This document shows positions 1-5,675 of a DNA stretch of 8,077 bases, piece by piece (position 1 is the stretch's first letter; every line of letters starts with the position of its first letter). The stretch is from an uncultured Eubacteriales bacterium (GTDB lineage: Bacteria > Bacillota_A > Clostridia > Christensenellales > Aristaeellaceae). Position numbers and translations under genes: made by a program. The notes beneath the pieces were generated by a model that was not told the origin of the DNA, made no database searches, and saw only the letters and a program-made list of their open reading frames with translations. The DNA lies in assembly GCA_902803675.1 (NCBI GenBank), contig CADCQZ010000060.1, positions 1 through 8,077 of the forward strand, read 5' to 3'.

Positions 1-1052
1 GGCAGATCCGTCACGAACTCGGCCACGGGCACGATCAGGAGCACGAAGCCCATCAGGGCGACACACTCGAAGATCTCCTTCCACTGCCAGATCTGGCTGC
101 CGGAAGCGATGGGAGCGACACCGGTATCGAAGTCCTTGAAGGCTTCGGTATAGAACTCCACCGCGCTGGCCGTGGTGACCTTGGAGAAATGGTTCCAGGG
201 ATGGGTCTCGTAGGGCTGGTAGATGATGCGGCGGCCGCCGTCGGAGGTATCGTACCAGGTGCCTGCTTCAGGCTCGGCCTGCTGCAGGAAGGTCTGGCCC
301 TCCGGAGTGCCCACGTAGTTCTTCTTGCGCACGGTGCCGGCGGGGTCGTCCGGAGCGTTGAAGAAGAACTCGTCGAACTGAGCGGCCACCTTGCCCAGGG
401 TGCGGCCGCCGCCGTTCTGGTCCGCCGCCTCGACGTTGACGCCCACGAACCCGGTGTAGGAGAAGTCGGCGCCCTCGGTCAGCGAGGCGTAGATCTTGCG
501 GACGCCGGTCGCGGCATAGCTCTGCTCGTCAAAATAGACGGCCAGGGCGCTGGAGAAACCGCCCATGGAGTGGCCCGTGACGCCGATGATGCCGTTGCCC
601 GCCTCGTCCTTGAGCACGAAGGGCTGATCGTAGGCGTACTGGACCGCGTCATACTGGCTGTTGATCCAGAACTTGCTCCACAGGGAGAAGAAGTCCGTTC
701 CGCCGTACTGGGTCTTGTCGAAAGCGGAATGGCCGTGATCGTACATATCCATGGCGAAGACCACGTAGCCCCGGCGGGACAGCTCGATGGCGTTCGCGTC
801 CTGCATCTCGGCGGAGTTCAGGTAACCGTGGGTCACCACCACCGCGGGACGGGGCGTTTCGGCCGTAGCGGTCTTGGGCTTGTAAAGAAGGCCGCTGAGG
901 ACACCGTGATCCGTCTTCACCGAGAAACGGCTGACGTCCACGGTCCCCCGGCCGCCGTTGTATCTCCCGGCCAGGGCACTGCCGGCCAGGATCAGCACCA
1001 GCGCCGCGCACAGGATCGCGAGGGTTCTTTTGCGGTTTGGCTTCTTCATCAT
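1..1052 (-). CDS. Membrane-anchored alpha/beta hydrolase, 3' end beyond the left edge
   Basis: The first 350 residues of a serine hydrolase of the alpha/beta fold are visible. The frame is open from an ATG at 1052 to the left edge, so the C-terminus is missing. A hydrophobic stretch at residues 10-28 after a Lys/Arg-rich start is a signal peptide or signal anchor, which would place the enzyme outside the membrane. VVVTHGY (71-77) is the usual strand plus oxyanion HG motif. GHSMGG (160-165) is the nucleophile elbow with Ser162. A likely catalytic His is His288 in HPWNHFS, with His284 as an alternative; I cannot fix the acid. A hydrophobic segment begins near residue 329 (VALMGFVLLIVPV) and runs to the edge, so a C-terminal membrane domain probably follows. 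The start is backed by AAGGAGGATAAG directly before ATG; a second in-frame ATG follows immediately. The nearest families are dienelactone hydrolase-like or acetyl-xylan-esterase-like enzymes. The substrate is unknown. The gene is transcribed away from the thioredoxin-like gene, from its own strong promoter. Confidence 0.85.
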   Translation of the reverse strand, partial: MMKKPNRKRTLAILCAALVLILAGSALAGRYNGGRGTVDVSRFSVKTDHGVLSGLLYKPKTATAETPRPAVVVTHGYLNSAEMQDANAIELSRRGYVVFAMDMYDHGHSAFDKTQYGGTDFFSLWSKFWINSQYDAVQYAYDQPFVLKDEAGNGIIGVTGHSMGGFSSALAVYFDEQSYAATGVRKIYASLTEGADFSYTGFVGVNVEAADQNGGGRTLGKVAAQFDEFFFNAPDDPAGTVRKKNYVGTPEGQTFLQQAEPEAGTWYDTSDGGRRIIYQPYETHPWNHFSKVTTASAVEFYTEAFKDFDTGVAPIASGSQIWQWKEIFECVALMGFVLLIVPVAEFVTDL

Positions 1053-1076
1053 CTTATCCTCCTTACATAACAGAGC

Positions 1077-1086
1077 GGACCGGTCC
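1077..1086. promoter_or_regulatory. Perfect 10-bp palindrome GGACCGGTCC in the hydrolase leader
   Basis: GGACCGGTCC is fully self-complementary and lies in the 5' leader of the hydrolase gene, between the predicted start site and the ribosome binding site. It could be half of an operator or a regulator's core site. With no loop, it is more likely a DNA site than an RNA hairpin. Its short length makes chance occurrence quite possible in GC-rich DNA. Confidence 0.25.
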
Positions 1087-1109
1087 TAGAAATCAAATCT
1101 GAAACCTGT

Positions 1110-1127
1110 CCGTCATTTACCGTCATT
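1110..1127 (-). repeat. Direct repeat AATGACGG overlapping the -10 and start site (possible operator)
   Basis: The 8-bp unit CCGTCATT (plus strand; AATGACGG in the gene's direction) occurs at 1110-1117 and 1120-1127. The copies are 10 bp apart, about one helical turn. The second copy overlaps the -10 hexamer and the pair covers the predicted start site near 1118, a usual place for a repressor to bind. No regulator is encoded in the window, and short repeats arise by chance, so the operator reading is tentative. Confidence 0.35.
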
Positions 1128-1152
1128 ATATATGATTAACAAATATTGTCAA
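1125..1152 (-). promoter_or_regulatory. Perfect consensus -35/-10 promoter for the hydrolase gene
   Basis: On the minus strand, TTGACA (1152-1147) and TATAAT (1130-1125) are separated by 16 bp. Both hexamers match the housekeeping sigma-70/sigma-A consensus exactly, and the spacer is AT-rich inside otherwise GC-rich DNA. Transcription should start near 1118, leaving a leader of roughly 65 nt before the ATG at 1052. This is read directly from sequence; promoter activity is inferred. Confidence 0.85.
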
Positions 1153-1217
1153 GCCTTTCCGCGCCGCCGGGAGCGCCGGAAAAAGCAGGTTTTGTACCGC
1201 GGCCGGCCTGACACGGA

Positions 1218-1247
1218 TTGAAGACGGAGGATGAGATATGATATGAT
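1218..1247 (+). promoter_or_regulatory. Candidate promoter for the thioredoxin-like gene
   Basis: TTGAAG (1218-1223) and TATGAT (1242-1247) are separated by 18 bp and stand 33 bp upstream of the preferred ATG at 1280. Each hexamer differs from consensus at one or two positions. A second TATGAT overlaps at 1237-1242 but would give a 13-bp spacer. The site is weaker than the divergent hydrolase promoter on the other strand. Confidence 0.4.
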
Positions 1248-1266
1248 GGTCCCAGCACCGCTGTAT

Positions 1267-1271
1267 GGAGG
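1267..1271 (+). promoter_or_regulatory. Ribosome binding site that decides the thioredoxin-like start
   Basis: GGAGG lies 8 nt before the ATG at 1280. In-frame ATGs also occur at 1265, which overlaps this site, and at 1274, which is only 2 nt after it. Spacing therefore favours 1280, and the protein then begins with a clean basic-hydrophobic signal sequence. Confidence 0.75.
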
Positions 1272-1279
1272 AAATGGCT

Positions 1280-3052
1280 ATGAGATCATCCATCCGTGTC
1301 ATCGTTATCATCGCGGCCGCGGCCGTCATCCTTATGTCCTCCGCCTTTTCCGAAGACCTGCTCCCGTGGCCCCTGGGCCTGAAGTTTTCCGATTTCAAGG
1401 AGGACTTCTCAGCGGAGACCACGGACGGCGGGACTTTCACCTATTCCGAGGCGCTCAGGGAAAAGGACCTGGTGCTCATCAACCTGTGGGCCACCTGGTG
1501 CGGCCCGTGCGGCAGCGAATTCCCGTACCTGGAGGAGGCCTACCGGGAGTATCAGGACGATGCGGCCGTCATCGCCCTGTCCGTGGAGCCCGGGGACACC
1601 CCCGAAAAGCTCGCCGACTACGCGCGAAACCGGGGGATGACCTTCCCCGTGGGGAGCGATACCGGGATCGGCCTGGGGGCGCTCTTCGTAGGCTCCGGTA
1701 TCCCCACCACGCTGATCGTGGACCGGTACGGGGTCATCGTGTTCTATCAGGTGGGCGCCATGACGGACGCCGACGCTTTCAAGCGCCTGTTCGACGCCCT
1801 CACCGGGGATGATTATACCGCGTCCAGGGTCCTGACCCGCGTCCCGCCGGCGAAGCCCGACGTGTCCCGGCCGGATGAGAGCGCCCTGAACGGGGCCCTG
1901 AGCGCCGGCGGGGATATTGCCTTCGCCTGTTCCCCCGATCCTCTCATCTGGCCCATGGTGCCCGCGGAGGACCTGGGCCGCAGCGCCGTAAAGACCGCCA
2001 ACGCGGGCAAAAACTCGACCACCGCCGCCGTGACCGCCCGGGTGAAAGCCGGGCCGGATGCGGCCCTCTCCTTTGACCTGAAGACCGATACCGAGGCCGC
2101 CCGGGACCTGATGCAGATCCTGGTGGACGGGGAGAAGGTCAAGGCTTTCAGCGGCTCCCACGACTGGCTGACCTGGGCCGTTCCCCTGAGCGAGGGGGAG
2201 CACGAGATCACCTTCCGTTATGTGAAAGACGAGAGCGGGAGCCGGGGGCAGGACGCCGTTTGGCTGGACGAGGTGCGCCTGATCCCGCGCAAGGAGGCGC
2301 AGGCGATCCTCGACAGCGCCGAAAAGTATCCCGCCGCGGAGCATACGGCCCTGGAGGTTCTCAATACCGGGGCCCGGCGCGTCCTCTTCGACGATCCCCG
2401 GGGCGTCATCGGAAAATACTATCCCAGCCGCGGCTTTTTTATCGTGCCCGATGACCGCGTGGAGGTGCTCATCGTCCCGGACAGGAGCATCGATATCGAG
2501 GAGGCCTTCGTTTTCGTCAATTACGACGGCCAGTTCGTGCCCCTGTCGGCGGCGGAGAGGACATTAGACGGCTTCAGAGTGATCACCAACGGGCACGATT
2601 CCATGGGGAAAAGCGGATACCCGGACACCAGCGTGATCCTCTATCCCAGCATCCAGGCCGAACAGGTCAGCGAACTGACGATCATCACCCTCTTCGCCGA
2701 TGAGGATAACGTGGATAGCTTCCTCGATGAGTTCCGCGGCATGGACGAAACAGCCGAACTGGCCTGGCATTACGCCGATGAGGAGCCTGTCAGCGGCCTT
2801 GCGGTATACACCGTCACCTTCACGGACCAGTTCGGCCGGCCCGTGCCCGGCTGCATCGTGAATTTCTGCACGGATGACATGTGCGTGCCCGTCACGGCGG
2901 ACGAGTCCGGCAAAGCGGAGTTCACCGGCGCGCCCGGCACCTACCACCTGCAGGTGCTCAGAGTGCCGGAAGGATACGAGTTCGACACATCCCTGGAATT
3001 TTATACGGATGAGAACGGCGGGGACACGCCGCTCACCGTCACAAAGCAGTAG
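1280..3052 (+). CDS. Secreted TlpA-like thioredoxin with a multidomain C-terminal extension
   Basis: The 590-residue product is an extracytoplasmic thiol-disulfide protein of the TlpA/ResA/AhpC-TSA type. Residues 1-24 form a signal peptide (basic MRSSIR, then a hydrophobic core) without a lipobox cysteine. The thioredoxin fold spans about 35-178. It has the redox motif WCGPC (Cys74, Cys77) after the strand LVLINLWAT, and the cis-proline Pro142 in GIPTTLIVD. Simple TlpA proteins end near this point, but here about 410 residues follow. Residues 255-336 look like a beta-sandwich carrying VDGEKV, a W-x-x-W pair (W296, W299), GEHEITFRYVKD and VWLDEV. Residues 340-500 are an unrecognised region. 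Residues 505-590 resemble a Cna-B or carboxypeptidase-regulatory-like fold (DQFGRPVPG, DESGKAEFTG, PGTYHLQVLRVPEGY) and include Cys525, Cys530 and Cys535. TlpA relatives usually reduce disulfides or heme-binding cysteines; the partner here is unknown. The gene stands alone, ends in its own terminator, and converges on the transpeptidase operon. Confidence 0.85.
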   Translation: MRSSIRVIVIIAAAAVILMSSAFSEDLLPWPLGLKFSDFKEDFSAETTDGGTFTYSEALREKDLVLINLWATWCGPCGSEFPYLEEAYREYQDDAAVIALSVEPGDTPEKLADYARNRGMTFPVGSDTGIGLGALFVGSGIPTTLIVDRYGVIVFYQVGAMTDADAFKRLFDALTGDDYTASRVLTRVPPAKPDVSRPDESALNGALSAGGDIAFACSPDPLIWPMVPAEDLGRSAVKTANAGKNSTTAAVTARVKAGPDAALSFDLKTDTEAARDLMQILVDGEKVKAFSGSHDWLTWAVPLSEGEHEITFRYVKDESGSRGQDAVWLDEVRLIPRKEAQAILDSAEKYPAAEHTALEVLNTGARRVLFDDPRGVIGKYYPSRGFFIVPDDRVEVLIVPDRSIDIEEAFVFVNYDGQFVPLSAAERTLDGFRVITNGHDSMGKSGYPDTSVILYPSIQAEQVSELTIITLFADEDNVDSFLDEFRGMDETAELAWHYADEEPVSGLAVYTVTFTDQFGRPVPGCIVNFCTDDMCVPVTADESGKAEFTGAPGTYHLQVLRVPEGYEFDTSLEFYTDENGGDTPLTVTKQ

Positions 3053-3071
3053 ATCCTTCGCAGCCGTCTTC

Positions 3072-3101
3072 ACCGCCGCCCGAAAAGAGCGGCGGTCTTT
3101 T
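3072..3101 (+). terminator. Rho-independent terminator of the thioredoxin-like gene
   Basis: ACCGCCGC (3072-3079) pairs with GCGGCGGT (3089-3096) across a 9-nt loop, followed by CTTTT. The 8-bp GC-rich stem starts 19 nt after the stop codon. The T-tract is short, so efficiency is uncertain. There is no T-run on the opposite side, so it should act on plus-strand transcripts only. Confidence 0.75.
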
Positions 3102-3110
3102 CATCCCCAA

Positions 3111-3136
3111 ACAAAAAGCGCGGTGACGTACCGCGC
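3111..3136 (-). terminator. Rho-independent terminator of the ABC/transpeptidase operon
   Basis: In the minus direction GCGCGGT (3136-3130) pairs with ACCGCGC (3124-3118) around a 5-nt loop, followed directly by TTTTTGT (3117-3111). The 7-bp stem is perfect. It lies 26 nt after the transpeptidase-fusion stop codon and closes the operon. Confidence 0.85.
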
Positions 3137-3162
3137 GGATGGGTATCCTATTTTTTGAAAGC

Positions 3163-5664
3163 TCACGGCGCGACCGGCCAGTCCCCGGCCCCGGGCGTCT
3201 GACCGGATACGGGAAACCACATCACGTCCGCGATCTTAATATCGCTGTCCGCCCGGATCTTCATGAGGATCCTCTCCCGGGCCTCCCCCATCGCTTCCAT
3301 GGGGCAGTAGTCGTTCACCCCTTCGGCGGCCCGGCCGCTGGTGAGGACGGGCACCGGCTGAAGGAGGCAGCCCCGATAGCCGTCCTGCCCGAACACGAAG
3401 GTGACCCGGGCGAGCATGGCGTCAAAGGTGGTCATATCGATGGTGCCGCCGAATATCAGGTTGCCCAGGCTCCATATCACGGGCACGTCATCCACCCGGC
3501 CGATCCCCTGTACCACATGGGGATGGCCGCCCACGATCAGGTCCGCTCCGGCGTCCGCGGCGGCCCGGGCCATACGCTCCTGCGTGTCGTTGTGGCGGAA
3601 ACTGTACTCGGTCCCCCAGTGGCAGGTATAGACGATCACCTCGCAGCCCGCTTCCCGGAGCGCGGCGATCTCATCGGCGATGAGGCCGGGCTTGCTCAGG
3701 AAGACGGTCTCCCGGATGCCCGCGAAACCGAACAGATGGCCTTTGAGCTCCGCGACGGCCGTCTCCCCGTAGCCGCTGAAGATCACGCCGGCGTTTTTCA
3801 GAGCCTCCAGAGAGGACTTTCTGCCGGCGTCCCCGTAATCCATAAAGTGGTTGTTGGCGATATTGACCTGCTCGATCCCTCCCTGAAGGAGCACCTGCGT
3901 CCACTCGGGCAGGCCCCTGAAGCGGTAGAGCCTGTTGGTGTTCTCCCCGGACTTGTCCGCCTTGAGCACGCACTCGAGGTTGACCACGGTCATGTCGTCG
4001 GACCCGAAGGATCCCGCGAGCCGGTGGAAGGGATAGCCGCAGCCGTATTCCTCAAGGTAGCGGGGCAGGGCGTCCTCCCGCCCCCACCAGGCTTCCCGGG
4101 TGCCGATCACCGCGTCGCCCCCGAAGGTCACCGTCACCGCGTCCGTTCCCTCCGTCAGCTCAGGCGGTTCCGGGGCCGCGGGAAGCTCCCCGGAACTGCC
4201 CGCGCGGCAAAAGGGCCCGACCTGTTTGCCCGCCAGCGCGGCGATCCTTTCGCATTCCCGCGCCGTGGGATCGTCGATGACGAACACCCGGGTGTGGAAG
4301 GGCAGATGGGTGTAGAGCCACCAGGCGTCGATGCCGCTCCCGTCCACGGCGCTTTCCGGCACCCGGATACAGCCGTGGGAGCCTTTCTGACCCAGTTCGG
4401 CCCGCTGGGAAGTATAATCCCGGTATCCTCCCGAGAGACGGTAGCCGACGGAATGGATCAGGTTCCCCCCGTCGTAACGGATGCAGTGCTGGTAATACCG
4501 GCCCTCCGACTCAAAGTCCCCGATGCGCACCTGGGTGAGGAAGGCCCCCGCCGCCGTTTCCCGGATCAGCTTGTTCGGAGCCGTCAGGCCCGTGGACACG
4601 GGCAGAGTCGCCACCCGGCGCCCTTCCTCATAGAGAATCATCTCCTGCACCCGTTTGTCGATCACCAGGGCGTAGGGGCCGTTGGGGCTCACCACTTTAA
4701 GATGGTCGGCCGGCACGTATCCCGTGATCTTCTCCCCGTCCTCGTGCCTCCAGGCGGTGATCCGGGCCCAGCCGTCCTCCACCGCGAGCACCTCGACGCC
4801 CTGGGACTGCCCGTGCAGCGTGCCAAGAGCCGCCGATGTCTTTGAGGGCTCGGCGTAGACGGTCTCGTGGTCCACATCCTTGATATCCGCCACCACCGAC
4901 GTTTTCATCGCCGCGGCCCAGATCGCGGCGTCATCCGCGCCGTCCGGGGGCATGACCGGCCCCGTCGGCGCGACTTCCCGGGCCGGGGCCGCCTCATCCG
5001 CCAGTTCCACCGTGACCACTGCCGCCCGCCCGGGATCCTCCCGGGCCGCGAAGACCAGATCGTACCGCCCAGGAGCGAGGTATTCCCCGCCAAGGCTGCC
5101 GTCCCAGACCCAGTTGAAGGGCTCCGCGCTCCTGAAGGGGATCACGGCCGTCCCCAGGGCCTCATCCGACCCTGACGCGAACACCGTCACGTCGATCCTG
5201 CCCTCCGGGGCGGGACGGGCGGGCCTCAGTTCCGCGAACCATTCCTCCCCGCCCTTCAGGTACAGCCTGTCCGAGGAAGGCAGGGCGAATATAAGCGTCT
5301 GGGCGTTGGCCGTCACGCTGATCCGCCCGCTGAAAGCGTATTCCGCTCCGTCGCTGCCCTCAAGGACGGCACTGATCAGATAACTGCCGTTGGACGCGCC
5401 GATCCTGTCCCCGTTTTCCGCGCAGCCGTCCCATATATAGTCCTGCTCCCCCGCCGTGACGGGGAATTCCAGATGCCGGTACTCGTTGAACTTATCGCCG
5501 ATCGTCACCTTCACGGTGCCGTCCACCGGGGCGCGGACCGTCAGGGCATTGTCCGTATAGGCGGAAACGGCCCTCCGGGAACCGACGGAAAAACCTCTCT
5601 CCGCCGCCCGGGCGCAGGGCAAAAGAAGGACCGCGGCCAGGCAAAACAACAGCGCTTTTTTCAC
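3163..5664 (-). CDS. Secreted L,D-transpeptidase fused to a CapA-like metallophosphatase domain
   Basis: The 833-residue envelope enzyme has two catalytic modules. A signal peptide (1-20, ending ARA before AERG) is followed by two related beta-sandwich units. Their shared signatures, YIWDG...SNGSYLI (76-97) and WVWDG...APGRYDL (185-203), resemble FlgD-type Ig domains. Residues 266-325 are SH3-like. Residues 330-463 form a YkuD L,D-transpeptidase: His404, then SHGCIR with His430 and catalytic Cys432. This family cross-links peptidoglycan through tetrapeptide stems or attaches proteins to it. After a Pro-rich linker (about 488-506), residues 508-775 match the CapA/PgsA calcineurin-like fold. 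Its likely metal ligands are Asp517 (GGDAV), Glu564 (VNLEC), Asn604 and His606 (NNH), His682 (CHWG), and His714 and His716 (GGHPH), followed by SLGN. CapA proteins are tied to poly-gamma-glutamate capsule, but many relatives have no known substrate. The start is a GTG 5 nt after GGGAGG. The gene lies 11 nt downstream of the ABC gene, so cotranscription is likely. Confidence 0.9.
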   Translation of the reverse strand: MKKALLFCLAAVLLLPCARAAERGFSVGSRRAVSAYTDNALTVRAPVDGTVKVTIGDKFNEYRHLEFPVTAGEQDYIWDGCAENGDRIGASNGSYLISAVLEGSDGAEYAFSGRISVTANAQTLIFALPSSDRLYLKGGEEWFAELRPARPAPEGRIDVTVFASGSDEALGTAVIPFRSAEPFNWVWDGSLGGEYLAPGRYDLVFAAREDPGRAAVVTVELADEAAPAREVAPTGPVMPPDGADDAAIWAAAMKTSVVADIKDVDHETVYAEPSKTSAALGTLHGQSQGVEVLAVEDGWARITAWRHEDGEKITGYVPADHLKVVSPNGPYALVIDKRVQEMILYEEGRRVATLPVSTGLTAPNKLIRETAAGAFLTQVRIGDFESEGRYYQHCIRYDGGNLIHSVGYRLSGGYRDYTSQRAELGQKGSHGCIRVPESAVDGSGIDAWWLYTHLPFHTRVFVIDDPTARECERIAALAGKQVGPFCRAGSSGELPAAPEPPELTEGTDAVTVTFGGDAVIGTREAWWGREDALPRYLEEYGCGYPFHRLAGSFGSDDMTVVNLECVLKADKSGENTNRLYRFRGLPEWTQVLLQGGIEQVNIANNHFMDYGDAGRKSSLEALKNAGVIFSGYGETAVAELKGHLFGFAGIRETVFLSKPGLIADEIAALREAGCEVIVYTCHWGTEYSFRHNDTQERMARAAADAGADLIVGGHPHVVQGIGRVDDVPVIWSLGNLIFGGTIDMTTFDAMLARVTFVFGQDGYRGCLLQPVPVLTSGRAAEGVNDYCPMEAMGEARERILMKIRADSDIKIADVMWFPVSGQTPGAGDWPVAP

Positions 5665-5669
5665 AGGCA

Positions 5670-5675
5670 CCTCCC
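5670..5675 (-). promoter_or_regulatory. Ribosome binding site that sets a GTG start for the transpeptidase fusion
   Basis: GGGAGG (5675-5670) follows the ABC gene's TGA stop (5678-5676) without a gap, and is 5 nt before GTG at 5664-5662. That GTG opens a Lys-Lys signal peptide. A farther in-frame start at 5871 would lie well inside the ABC gene and add 69 low-complexity His/Pro/Arg residues, so it is not credible. Confidence 0.85.

Noticed and set aside
649..1011. Minus-strand open frame of 120 codons inside the hydrolase gene
   Set aside because: It is out of frame with the hydrolase motifs and rich in Arg/Gly/Pro, as expected of an alternate frame in GC-rich DNA.
189..1070. Long plus-strand open frame (293 codons) opposite the hydrolase
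   Set aside because: It is the antisense shadow of a gene with clear catalytic motifs, a signal sequence, a ribosome binding site and a promoter. Its own translation is low-complexity Gly/Val/Ala/His with no recognisable domain.
1156..1182. Inverted repeat TTTCCG...CGGAAA upstream of the hydrolase -35
   Set aside because: The stem is only 6 bp with a 15-nt interior, there is no T-run on either side, and no gene ends here, so it is not a terminator.
1409..2344. Minus-strand open frame of 311 codons opposite the thioredoxin-like gene
   Set aside because: The plus strand has WCGPC, cis-Pro and a signal peptide. The antisense product has no recognisable motif and its composition is that of a shadow frame.
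3139..4845. Plus-strand open frame of 568 codons opposite the transpeptidase fusion
   Set aside because: It is very long, but GC-rich coding DNA suppresses stops on the complementary strand. The minus strand encodes two complete enzyme active sites, and the antisense product is His/Gly/Pro-rich with no domain.
5605..5664. Lipoprotein signal (LLPC) in the transpeptidase fusion
   Set aside because: The residue before the cysteine is Pro, not Gly/Ala/Ser, and an ARA signal peptidase I site follows, so a secreted rather than lipidated protein is more likely.
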